Shown: positions 1 to 6,907 of the stretch, one piece after another
How the letters are laid out: each line of letters opens with the position of its first letter
How positions within the stretch are numbered: position 1 is the first letter of the stretch
Assembly: GCF_014647235.1 (NCBI RefSeq)
Contig: NZ_BMOU01000001.1
Location: 910,262 to 974,261, forward strand
DNA: 64,000 nt
Reading direction: 5' to 3'
Source of the DNA: Haloarcula pellucida
Lineage (GTDB): Archaea > Halobacteriota > Halobacteria > Halobacteriales > Haloarculaceae
Made by a program: the position numbers and the translations under genes
The notes under the pieces: generated by a model
What the model was told of the DNA's origin: nothing
What the model saw: only the letters and a program-made list of their open reading frames with translations
The model's database searches: none

Positions 1-217
1 GGCGAAAGACGGCAATCTGCCGATCAACACCTCGGGCGGCCTGAAGTCGAAGGGCCACCCACTGGGTGCCAGCGGCGTCGCACAGGGCGTCGAGATCTAC
101 GAGCAACTCGTCGGCGAGGCCGGCCCGCGACAGGTCGATGCGGAGACGGCACTCGCGTGTAACGTCGGTGGCTTTGGCAACTGTGTCATCACCACTATCA
201 TGGAGGCCGCAGAATGA
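1..217 (+). CDS. Thiolase / acetyl-CoA acetyltransferase, C-terminal end only
   Basis: This is the last 71 codons of a thiolase-superfamily enzyme; the N-terminus lies outside the window. The visible part contains the conserved glycine-rich GHPLGASG segment, which holds an active-site His, and the late CNVGGFGN segment typical of non-decarboxylating (SCP-x/archaeal) thiolases. Its stop codon overlaps the ATG of the next gene (ATGA), so the two are translationally coupled. Archaeal thiolases of this type often work with a DUF35 OB-fold/zinc-ribbon protein, and that is exactly the neighbour here. Known systems of this kind make acetoacetyl-CoA for the mevalonate pathway or act in acyl-CoA turnover; which one applies cannot be told from the fragment. 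Confidence 0.9.
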   Translation, partial: AKDGNLPINTSGGLKSKGHPLGASGVAQGVEIYEQLVGEAGPRQVDAETALACNVGGFGNCVITTIMEAAE

Positions 218-582
218 CTCTCGAAGCAGGGAAGTGCCCGAACGGTCACGTCTCGTACCCCACGCACCCGCGCTGTCCGGAGTGTGGCGAACCGCAGGAG
301 GAGACGTTCGACTTCTCCGACCAGCGCGGCGAAGTCGTCACGTGGACGAAGTCCACGGCGACGCCGCCGGGCGTCCGCCAACCGAACACGCTCGCCATCG
401 TCGAGTTCGACGTCGACGGCGACGTGGTCCGTGCGCTCGGACAGGTGACCACGGAGGAAATCGAGACGGGTGCGGAAGTGGAGCCAGTCTACGTCGAGGA
501 GTTGCGGGACCCCGACGTCGGCCTCAAGCGCGAGAACCCGGAGAGCCAGGAGTGGGGCGGCTACCGCTGGGACCCGGTGTGA
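214..582 (+). CDS. DUF35 OB-fold, zinc-ribbon acyl-CoA-associated protein
   Basis: A 122-residue protein with an N-terminal rubredoxin-like zinc ribbon (C8, then the C21-x2-C24 pair with a nearby His) followed by a beta-rich OB-fold, the standard order for the DUF35 family. In archaea DUF35 proteins bind thiolase and HMG-CoA synthase and help channel acyl-CoA. The ATGA overlap with the preceding thiolase supports that role here. The last 22 bases overlap tail-to-tail with the opposite-strand gene ending at 561. Length and domain layout are normal. Confidence 0.9.
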   Translation: MTLEAGKCPNGHVSYPTHPRCPECGEPQEETFDFSDQRGEVVTWTKSTATPPGVRQPNTLAIVEFDVDGDVVRALGQVTTEEIETGAEVEPVYVEELRDPDVGLKRENPESQEWGGYRWDPV

Positions 583-1013
583 GCTAACGCCTCACCGGAC
601 TGTAACGCCGCTTCGATTCTATCGAGTCCGTCGGCTACGGTACAGTGGCCACACGACCCCCGGTGGGGGTAGACGCCGACGAGTTCGCCGTCTTCCCAGT
701 AGGACAGACAGATGACCGGGAGCGTCACCACCGAATCGTCACCAGTGAACGCGCTGTGTCGGTCGTGGCGGTCGAACGTCGGCGTGAGCGAGCAGTCGGT
801 GGCCTCGGCCCACGCCGCCATCGCGGCGATGTCCTCGGTCTCACGCGGGTCGGTTCCCGTCGATAGCCGGTGCCAGTACTTCACGGAGACGTCGTCGAGA
901 AGGCCCTGCTGGCGAAGCGAGTCGGTTCGCCCGAGGACGCTCGCCTGCCGCCGTTCGGTTTCGTCAGGAACGGGTGACCGAAGGTAGACGGTCATCCGAC
1001 GGGTATGAGTCAT
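561..1013 (-). CDS. Haloarchaeal conserved protein, paralogue A (possible HTH-type regulator)
   Basis: A 150-residue protein of unknown function, clearly paralogous to the next gene. Both share an N-terminal R-x-(V/L)-(Y/F)-(L/V)-R stretch, a middle segment containing W-A-(E/R)-A-T-(D/G)-(C/A)-x-L-(T/S)-P, and a C-terminal (Y/I)-(W/Y)-EDGEL-(V/I) segment followed by a short acidic tail. Such proteins are common in haloarchaea as small cytosolic proteins, sometimes described as HTH-containing. I chose the ATG at 1013, which lines up with the paralogue's start; an in-frame GTG at 1025 is the alternative. A 9-base inverted repeat surrounds the upstream region. The 3' end overlaps the DUF35 gene by 22 bases. 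Function is not known. Confidence 0.8.
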   Translation of the reverse strand: MTHTRRMTVYLRSPVPDETERRQASVLGRTDSLRQQGLLDDVSVKYWHRLSTGTDPRETEDIAAMAAWAEATDCSLTPTFDRHDRHSAFTGDDSVVTLPVICLSYWEDGELVGVYPHRGSCGHCTVADGLDRIEAALQSGEALAHTGSQR

Positions 1014-1018
1014 GGTAT

Positions 1019-1073
1019 CGTACACCGGATGAGTGTCCTAGGTCGGTTGCAGAGATAGCCGTATCGGTGTACG
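1019..1073. promoter_or_regulatory. Inverted repeat CGTACACCG / CGGTGTACG upstream of paralogue A
   Basis: Perfect 9-base arms at 1019-1027 and 1065-1073 are separated by 37 bases, just upstream of the gene starting at 1013. Each arm contains GTAC, the same core found in the palindromes in front of the second paralogue. The spacing suits either a looping operator or two half-sites; no binding protein can be named. Confidence 0.4.
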
Positions 1074-1085
1074 TATCCCTCATCG

Positions 1086-1568
1086 TCAGTCAGCCGTGGA
1101 CGCAGTCGTCGGGCCGGTAGGTGCCGGACTCTCGGCGTTACCGAGTTCGCCGAGACAGTCGTCGATAGACCTCGGCGTGCCGTCCTCGCTGAACGGTGCG
1201 ACCTGTATCAGTTCGCCGTCCTCGTAGATAGCGAGACACATGGCTGGGAGGACGAGTTCCTTCCGTCGCTCGCCCGTCTCGGTGCTGTAACAGGTCCGGA
1301 CGCCGAAAAACGGGCTGAGACAGGCGCCCGTCGCTCTGGCCCAGTCGGCGAACTCGTTGTATCGGGTCCGCTCCAGACAGTCGCCGGCGCCGCTGATGGG
1401 GATGCGCTTTGCCCACGTCGTCGTCTCGAACCCGTCGATGACGCCGTTGCACTGTAGCTCCTGTAACCGTGTCTCGACGGCCGTCCGCCGCTTCCGGGAC
1501 GGCCCCGGTAGCTCAGTCCTGACGAACAGTTCCGCCCGACGCGTCCTTGGACACTCTGTGTTCTGCAT
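1086..1568 (-). CDS. Haloarchaeal conserved protein, paralogue B (possible HTH-type regulator)
   Basis: A 160-residue paralogue of the gene ending at 561, with the same three conserved blocks, a longer N-terminus (start at MQNTEC) and a longer C-terminal Ser/Thr/Pro-rich tail. It is transcribed in the same direction, 72 bases from paralogue A, so the pair probably arose by tandem duplication followed by divergence. Its immediate upstream region is unusually rich in palindromes: two GTAC-containing ones and one 24-base AT-rich one overlap the expected TATA/BRE position, suggesting tight and possibly autoregulatory control. No catalytic motif is visible and the biochemical role is unknown. Confidence 0.8.
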   Translation of the reverse strand: MQNTECPRTRRAELFVRTELPGPSRKRRTAVETRLQELQCNGVIDGFETTTWAKRIPISGAGDCLERTRYNEFADWARATGACLSPFFGVRTCYSTETGERRKELVLPAMCLAIYEDGELIQVAPFSEDGTPRSIDDCLGELGNAESPAPTGPTTASTAD

Positions 1569-1570
1569 CG

Positions 1571-1592
1571 GTACCTGTAGGTACAGCTGTAC
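1571..1592. promoter_or_regulatory. Two overlapping GTAC palindromes in the leader of paralogue B
   Basis: GTACCTGTAGGTAC (1571-1584) has 5-base arms around TGTA. The perfect 12-base palindrome GTACAGCTGTAC (1581-1592) shares its last four bases. Both lie directly upstream of the ATG at 1568, so a bound dimer would block the transcription start. Confidence 0.5.
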
Positions 1593-1593
1593 A

Positions 1594-1617
1594 ATAATAA
1601 AACATTATGTTTATTAT
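1594..1617. promoter_or_regulatory. 24-base AT-rich near-palindrome at the paralogue B promoter
   Basis: The arms ATAATAAA and TTTATTAT are perfect 8-base inverted repeats. The symmetry continues into the centre (AAACAT / ATGTTT) with a single extra A. It lies 26-49 bases upstream of the ATG at 1568, where the archaeal TATA box is expected, so it can be promoter core and operator at once. Confidence 0.5.
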
Positions 1618-1637
1618 GCAACCATTAGTGTCGCTAT

Positions 1638-2219
1638 TCACACGTCGTCGTTTCCGCCGTCTCCGTCGTCGTCGCGTCCGTTTTCGGCGTCTTCGAGGTC
1701 GTCCTTGATAGACTCGAGTTCCGCGTCGACGTCGACGGGGACTTCGTCGATACCACCTTCGAGGGTATCATCGTCCTGCGTCTCGGCCAACTGCTCGGCG
1801 AGGTCCGAGCGTAACTCACGGGCCTCTTCGAGGAGTTCCCGAGCATCCTCGTCCTGTGGTCGCCCCTCCACGGCGTCCTGCAAGTCGGTGAGGGCGTCGT
1901 CCAGGCGCGTGAGCGTCGCTTTGCTCAACGTCGTCGCGCGCCGACGGACCTCGCTCGCACCGGACCCGGTCGACGTCGGGCGTCCTTCGGCCATCCGGAG
2001 AGCGCGCCGGAGGAGTTTCAACGCCTCGACGTTCGTCTTCAGCACGAGGATAGCGGCCGGTATCGTCACGTCGCTCGTAAACCGGAGCAACTCCTTCGGC
2101 GTCGGTGGTCGGGGCCGACCGCTCTCCGTGGTCGGTTCCATCTCCGTCTCTAGGTCTCGAAGCGTCCGGACGAGGTCTGTGAGGAGGGCAGTGATGTCGT
2201 CGCCGGAACTGGCACTCAT
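1638..2219 (-). CDS. Haloarchaeal DUF7547-like protein
   Basis: A 193-residue protein. The N-terminal part is helical; a conserved central block (LLRFTSDVTIPAAILVLK, residues about 45-62) is followed by an amphipathic helix, and then by a coiled-coil-like segment rich in Leu, Glu and Arg. The C-terminus is very acidic (runs of Asp). This pattern matches a halophile-specific family of unknown function that I recall as DUF7547. I chose the ATG at 2219 because a GGTGGGAG ribosome-binding-like sequence precedes it; an upstream in-frame ATG at 2246 would add nine residues. No membrane segment is certain. It diverges from a 52-residue ORF starting at 2312. Confidence 0.75.
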   Translation of the reverse strand: MSASSGDDITALLTDLVRTLRDLETEMEPTTESGRPRPPTPKELLRFTSDVTIPAAILVLKTNVEALKLLRRALRMAEGRPTSTGSGASEVRRRATTLSKATLTRLDDALTDLQDAVEGRPQDEDARELLEEARELRSDLAEQLAETQDDDTLEGGIDEVPVDVDAELESIKDDLEDAENGRDDDGDGGNDDV

Positions 2220-2262
2220 ACTCCCACCTTGCGGGGAGAGGTACAAAAGTTCGCCGCGACGA

Positions 2263-2302
2263 TTAGGCCAACCAAAACCCTTTTTGCTTTAGGGGGGCCT
2301 AA
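2263..2302. promoter_or_regulatory. Two DtxR/SirR/Idr-type operator-like sites
   Basis: The site at 2289-2302 reads TTAGGGGGGCCTAA, a TTAGG-N4-CCTAA arrangement identical in form to the metal-dependent repressor motif described for haloarchaeal Idr/SirR proteins. A weaker copy, TTAGGCCAACCAAA, lies at 2263-2276. They sit in the divergent region between the DUF7547-like gene and the 52-residue ORF, about 0.8 kb from the Dps promoter. Regulator identity is inferred from motif shape only. Confidence 0.5.
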
Positions 2303-2311
2303 TCTCCGATA

Positions 2312-2470
2312 ATGCCATCGCAGACGGACGACGGCGAGGTCGCGGACGCCGACGAGGACCGCCCGACCGTCACTACCCACGAGAGCGTCAAAGACAGGAC
2401 AGTGTTCACCGAAGACGGCAATCAAGAGGGGTGGATCGCGACCGACCTCACCGTCGACCTCCGTCGGTAG
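2312..2470 (+). CDS. Small haloarchaeal protein, DUF7331-like (52 aa)
   Basis: An ATG at 2312 opens a 52-codon frame ending in TAG at 2470. The product is acidic at the start, has a central T-V-F-T-E-D-G segment and ends GWIATDLTVDLRR. This resembles the short haloarchaeal proteins with a (A/G)W(I/L)xSDxxVDL ending that are grouped as DUF7331. It starts ten bases after a strong DtxR-type operator-like palindrome, which suggests metal-responsive expression, possibly from a leaderless transcript. The function is unknown; it could be a small regulator or adaptor. Confidence 0.65.
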   Translation: MPSQTDDGEVADADEDRPTVTTHESVKDRTVFTEDGNQEGWIATDLTVDLRR

Positions 2471-2556
2471 TTCTCACAGAAAACGGGTCAGTTTTCGACG
2501 CGTACGCGAACGTCTCGGTGCTGACAACAGCCACCGAGTGATAGAACCGTTCCGTC

Positions 2557-3102
2557 TCAGTCCATCGCGCCCTCGACGACGAGCGTGTCGTCTTCGAGGT
2601 AGTGTTCGATGTGGTGTGCGTCCTCTTCCGTCTCGACCAGAATCTCGCGGAGGATCTGGGCCGTCGCGTGGTCGCCGAGGTTCTCGGCGAGTTCGATGTG
2701 GTCGCGCAGCGACTCGATGACGTCGCCGTACATCTCGAGGTCGTTGTGCAGGGAGGTGCGGATGTCGTAGACGTCCTGTCCCTCGTACTCGACGCTCGCG
2801 TGTTCGGCTTGCTCTGCCCCACCGGCGATGGGTGCGCCACCGAGCGCCTGCGCCCGTTCTGCGATCTCGTCGGCGGCGGCCTCGACGTTGCCCGCGGCCT
2901 CGCCGAGGAAGAGGTGCAGGTCTCGGAACTCCGCACCTTCGACGTTCCAGTGGTGCTTCTTCAACTGATGATACAGCGTGTACGCGTCTGCGAGGTCTTG
3001 GTTCAGCGCGTCGATAATCTGCTCTGACTTCTCTTTCTCGAGTCGGAGTTTGTTCTCTTCGACCTCACCGAACTGCTTCCGGACGTGTTCCTGAGTGGCC
3101 AT
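2557..3102 (-). CDS. dpsA: DNA-protecting ferritin-like protein DpsA
   Basis: A 181-residue Dps-family protein that oxidises and stores iron and protects DNA. The ferroxidase-site residues are in place: H51 in KKHHWNVEG, H63, D78 and E82. These match the iron ligands described for Halobacterium DpsA with an offset of one residue. The surface is acidic, as expected in a halophile, and the C-terminus is a long helix ending in acidic residues. I chose the ATG at 3102 (MATQEH); the frame is open a further 15 codons upstream. The promoter shows a TTTTAAGTA-like TATA box and a near-palindrome further upstream. DtxR-type sites nearby fit iron-responsive control. Confidence 0.95.
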   Translation of the reverse strand: MATQEHVRKQFGEVEENKLRLEKEKSEQIIDALNQDLADAYTLYHQLKKHHWNVEGAEFRDLHLFLGEAAGNVEAAADEIAERAQALGGAPIAGGAEQAEHASVEYEGQDVYDIRTSLHNDLEMYGDVIESLRDHIELAENLGDHATAQILREILVETEEDAHHIEHYLEDDTLVVEGAMD

Positions 3103-3157
3103 AGGCATCTCTACATACTCACGGACAATACTTAAAACTTCCCACACGAGAAAGAGA

Positions 3158-3176
3158 TTTTCGGTTTGCCAAAAAA
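3158..3176. promoter_or_regulatory. Near-palindrome upstream of dpsA
   Basis: TTTCGGTTTGCCAAAA lies about 55-75 bases upstream of the dpsA ATG and has rough dyad symmetry (TTTcGG ... CCaAAA around TTTG). Its 5+4+5 spacing resembles the metal-repressor motif, but only part of the consensus is kept. Confidence 0.25.
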
Positions 3177-3263
3177 CTATTTCTTTGATGAGACACTCGA
3201 ATTCGTTTTCGTGTTTCGGGGAACATCCGCTACCCGGATCGGAGTCGTGCCCCGTCCGACCGG

Positions 3264-4028
3264 TCAGGACTCTACTCGTTCGACCTGCAGATAGCCGGCC
3301 GGTTCGCGCCAGTCGTACACCGACGGCGGGAGGTTCCCGACGCCGTCGATACCGGGGTGTGGCCGGATGACGCCGTCCTCGGAGATGTCGGAGTCGCTCC
3401 GCGTGGTGCCCTCCGATTCGCCTCCGATGATGAGCGTCTTCGCGGGCGGGACGAGGTCCTCGAACAGTTCGGTGTTCTCCTCGGTGCCGACGTCGTACCC
3501 GTTGGCGTAGTACGTCCGGGACTCGTTGACTCGGTCGGGCAACGGAACGGTGTCCAGTCCGACGATTCCGTCGTTCGTCGCCACGAGCATGCTGACGAAC
3601 GTGAGGTACTCGGCGCTCGAATCGGCCGACAGTTCGAGTTCGGTGTAGTACGGGAGGCCCGTATCGCCGGGGTCCGCTTCCGGCACGAGCGGTGACTCAC
3701 CGACCGCGGCGCCCCGGATGGCGTTCGTGTCGTCGATGAGGTCCACGAGCGGGTCGAGATTCCCGTTCTCCGCGAGTTGTCTGGTCGGTCTGTTGGCCTC
3801 CTCGCCCACCGCGAACACTTCGACGCTCGACCGGTGTGCGGCGACGGCGGGCGGCGTGAACGGTTGGCCGCGCGTCAAGTTAGCGACCGTGACGCGGTAC
3901 GTCCGGTTGCCGTCACGTCCGTCGTCGCGCTGTCCGAGCACCGTCGAACTGCCGAGGGCGAGCGCTCCGAGCGTCCCGCCACCGAGGGCGAGCGCTCGTC
4001 GTCTGGTCAGGGTCGGTCCGTCGGTCAT
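3264..4028 (-). CDS. Tat-exported spondin-domain protein
   Basis: A 254-residue protein. The N-terminus has a twin-arginine signal (RRRALALGG) followed by a hydrophobic stretch ending at VLGQ, so export by the Tat pathway is expected, as is usual in haloarchaea. The rest fits the Spondin_N fold: YRVTVANLTRGQPFTPP near the start, a long acidic middle, then LTFVSMLVATNDG and a late W-R-E-P segment. Spondin-type domains bind metal and surface ligands; the partner here is unknown. It is a single gene with no clear operon partner, probably a secreted or cell-surface protein. Confidence 0.85.
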   Translation of the reverse strand: MTDGPTLTRRRALALGGGTLGALALGSSTVLGQRDDGRDGNRTYRVTVANLTRGQPFTPPAVAAHRSSVEVFAVGEEANRPTRQLAENGNLDPLVDLIDDTNAIRGAAVGESPLVPEADPGDTGLPYYTELELSADSSAEYLTFVSMLVATNDGIVGLDTVPLPDRVNESRTYYANGYDVGTEENTELFEDLVPPAKTLIIGGESEGTTRSDSDISEDGVIRPHPGIDGVGNLPPSVYDWREPAGYLQVERVES

Positions 4029-4252
4029 AGCGCGGTTCCTCGATCGGGCCGTGTGTCTGCTGGTACCATTGCTGTCCTCCGTCTACGCCGAGGGAGCAGA
4101 CCCTGTTTGTAATTACGTCGGTATCGGCGGCCCCCAGACGTCGAGAACCGATACCGCGGGCCTGCCGTGTGCTACGGTCGCCTTATCGTCCTCAAAAGTT
4201 CCAGACACGCGCTCACCCCGTCGGCCGATAACGGCGGCTTAGCGCCGGCGGG

Positions 4253-4630
4253 CTACCGCGCCACGACGATGGCGACGTGGTCCGGCGCGATCTCCTCGAC
4301 GGCGACGTCGTCTGTCCGGAGCGTCTGTTCCTGATGGACGGCCGTGACGGCCGTGAAGACGTGTTCTTCGAAGCCCAAGTGGTCGCGGAACTCCTCCCAG
4401 ACGGTCGGTGGGACGCCGAGGACGAACACCTCGGGCGCTCGGTGGAGTACCGGGTCCTCGAACCGCTTTCGCCACTCGTAGACGAGGTCCTCGACGCCGG
4501 GATTCGTTGCCATCGTCTGCTGGTGGTCCGCGAGTGCCTCCCGCAGTTCCGCTTCAGGCACGTCGTTCTCGTCTGCGATAGCCCGAATCACCGCGTCGTC
4601 GAACACGGTCAGCGACACCGGATCGGTCAT
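4253..4630 (-). CDS. Conserved haloarchaeal protein of unknown function (125 aa)
   Basis: A compact, acidic protein with predicted helices at the N-terminus (VFDDAVIRAIADEN), a central W-R-K-R-F segment and a C-terminal beta-rich half ending VAIVVAR. No catalytic motif, zinc site, signal peptide or membrane segment is visible. It is transcribed divergently from the acetyl-CoA synthetase gene, 171 bases away. Codon choice and length look like a real gene and there is no competing frame. I do not recognise the family. Confidence 0.75.
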   Translation of the reverse strand: MTDPVSLTVFDDAVIRAIADENDVPEAELREALADHQQTMATNPGVEDLVYEWRKRFEDPVLHRAPEVFVLGVPPTVWEEFRDHLGFEEHVFTAVTAVHQEQTLRTDDVAVEEIAPDHVAIVVAR

Positions 4631-4801
4631 CGCCCGGAGTTGGCAGTCGACGGGGAAAAATACCCCGCTGTGGCGCGCCTGTCTCGCCTCTCCTGTCAGC
4701 TCAAAAACCCCATAATCACCCGATTAAACACCCATATTCCCGTTTTGCGGGATTACCTCGGCAGTTATTTCCCCGAGTATCCGTTACCGGCGACTAGAGG
4801 A

Positions 4802-6907
4802 ATGGGACGACTATCGACGCTGTTTGCGCCGGAACGGGTCGCCGTGATCGGTGCGACCGACTCGGAGGGTTCGGTCGGTCGCGCCATCACGTCGAACCTG
4901 CTCGAATCGTTCGACGGGGAGGTCGTAGCAGTCAACCCGTACAAGGAGGTGGTGTTGGGTCTCCAGTGTTACGACGCGGTAGCCGACGTCGACGCGCCGG
5001 AGACCATCGACGTCGCCGTTGTCGTCGTACCGCCGAACGTCGCCGTAGAGGCGATACGGGAGGCCGGTGCGGCCGGCATCGAGAACGTCGTCGTCATCAC
5101 TGCCGGGTTCGGCGAGACCGGAAGCGAGGGTGCGGCCCGGGAGCGTGACCTCCGTGCGGCCGCCGAGGAGTACGACCTCAACCTCGTCGGCCCCAACAGC
5201 CTCGGCGTCATGTCGACGCCGAAGGGACTGAACGCCACGTTCGGCAACGAGATGGCCACCGAAGGGGACATCTCGTTCATGAGTCAGTCGGGGGCGTTCG
5301 TCACCGCCGTCCTGGACTGGGCCGCCGAACGCGACGTCGGGTTCAAGGACATCGTCTCGCTGGGGAACAAGGCCATCTTAGACGAGGGGGACTTCGTCGC
5401 GGAGTGGGGCGACGACGCCGAGACGGACGTCATCCTCGGCTATCTGGAAGATATCGACGACGGCGAGAAGTTCATCCAGACCGCCCGCGAGGTGACACAA
5501 GACACACCTATCGTCCTCGTAAAGTCCGGGCGCACCGACGCCGGGGCGTCGGCCGCCGCCTCACACACCGGGGCCATGGCCGGGTCCGAACGGGCCTACG
5601 AGGCCGGCCTCGAACAGGCCGGCACGCTGCGGGTCGAGTCCGTACAGGAACTGTTCGACTTCGCACAGATTCTCTCGGGCCAGCCACTCCCCGACGGCGA
5701 GGAGATAGCCATCGTCACGAACGCCGGCGGCCCCGGCGTGATGACGACCGACGCCGTCGGCGACTCGGACCTTTCGCTTGCGGAATTCGAAGACGAGACG
5801 CTCGACCGACTGGGCGAGACGATGCCCGACGAGGCGAACATCTACAACCCGGTCGACATCATCGGAGACGCCCCGGCGAAGCGCTTCGAGATCGCCCTAG
5901 AGACGGTTCTCGAAGACGACAACGTCTCGATGGCCGTCGTGGTCGCCTGTCCGACGGCGGTCCTCTCCTTCGAGGAACTCGCCGAAGTCGTCACCGAGAA
6001 GCAACAGGAGGCCGAGATGCCCATCGCGACGACGCTGATGGGCGGCAAGTCCGTCGGCGAAGGGCAGGACATCCTGAGCGAGGCCGGCATCCCGAACTAC
6101 TTCGACCCCGCGCGTGCGGTCGATAGCCTGGACGCCCTCCGCGACTACGGGGAGATACAGGCCCGCGAGTACGAGGAGCCGACCGCCTTCGACGTGGACC
6201 GCGAGCGCGCTCGCGAGGTTCTGGAGTCCGCCGCCCGGCGGAACACGAACCGCCTCGGGGTCGAAGCGATGGAACTGCTCGACGCCTACGGCATCCCGAC
6301 GCCACGAGGCGGCGTCGTCTCCTCGCCCAGCGAGGCACAGGACCTCGCGGAGGAGATCGGCGACGAGGTGGTCATGAAGATCGTCAGCCCGGATATCCTC
6401 CACAAGTCCGACATCGGCGGCGTGGAGGTCGGCGTCCCGCCAGACGAGGTTCGAGACACCTACGAGGACCTCGTCGTCCGCGCGCGCAACTACCAGCAGG
6501 ACGCGACCGTCCTCGGCGTGCAGGTCCAGGAGATGGTCGATCTCGACTCGGGCACCGAGACCATCCTCGGGATGAACCGGGACCCGCAGTTCGGCCCGCT
6601 CCTGCTGTTCGGCCTCGGAGGTATTTTCGTGGAGGTCCTCGAAGACAACACTGTCAGAGTCGCTCCAGTGAGCGAACCCGAGGCCAGAGAGATGCTAGAC
6701 GACATCGACTCCGCGCCGCTCTTGCGCGGGGCCCGCGGCCGTGACCCCGTGGACGAGGACGCCCTCGTCGAGACCGTCCAGCGGCTCTCACAGCTCGTCA
6801 CGGACTTCCCGGCCATCGTCGAACTGGACATCAACCCGCTCGTCGCGACCCCCGACGGGGTGCAGGCGGTCGACCTGCGACTCACCATCGACCAGGAGGA
6901 ACTATGA
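4802..6907 (+). CDS. acd: Acetate-CoA ligase (ADP-forming), fused alpha-beta subunits
   Basis: A 701-residue enzyme that converts acetyl-CoA, ADP and phosphate into acetate, CoA and ATP, the archaeal route for energy-conserving acetate formation; it can also run in reverse. The order is a CoA-binding Rossmann domain (about 1-135, starting ERVAVIGATD), ligase-CoA domains with the phospho-histidine motif SHTGAMAG (His255), then the ATP-grasp beta domain (about 470-701). The alpha and beta parts are separate genes in some archaea but fused in haloarchaea, and the length fits. I chose the ATG at 4802 because the protein then begins at the conserved CoA-binding domain. The next gene overlaps it (ATGA). 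Confidence 0.93.
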   Translation: MGRLSTLFAPERVAVIGATDSEGSVGRAITSNLLESFDGEVVAVNPYKEVVLGLQCYDAVADVDAPETIDVAVVVVPPNVAVEAIREAGAAGIENVVVITAGFGETGSEGAARERDLRAAAEEYDLNLVGPNSLGVMSTPKGLNATFGNEMATEGDISFMSQSGAFVTAVLDWAAERDVGFKDIVSLGNKAILDEGDFVAEWGDDAETDVILGYLEDIDDGEKFIQTAREVTQDTPIVLVKSGRTDAGASAAASHTGAMAGSERAYEAGLEQAGTLRVESVQELFDFAQILSGQPLPDGEEIAIVTNAGGPGVMTTDAVGDSDLSLAEFEDETLDRLGETMPDEANIYNPVDIIGDAPAKRFEIALETVLEDDNVSMAVVVACPTAVLSFEELAEVVTEKQQEAEMPIATTLMGGKSVGEGQDILSEAGIPNYFDPARAVDSLDALRDYGEIQAREYEEPTAFDVDRERAREVLESAARRNTNRLGVEAMELLDAYGIPTPRGGVVSSPSEAQDLAEEIGDEVVMKIVSPDILHKSDIGGVEVGVPPDEVRDTYEDLVVRARNYQQDATVLGVQVQEMVDLDSGTETILGMNRDPQFGPLLLFGLGGIFVEVLEDNTVRVAPVSEPEAREMLDDIDSAPLLRGARGRDPVDEDALVETVQRLSQLVTDFPAIVELDINPLVATPDGVQAVDLRLTIDQEEL

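Noticed and set aside
4277-4801. In-frame N-terminal extension of the acetyl-CoA synthetase
   Set aside because: It overlaps the opposite-strand 125-residue gene and reads as non-family sequence; the conserved CoA-binding fold starts at 4802.
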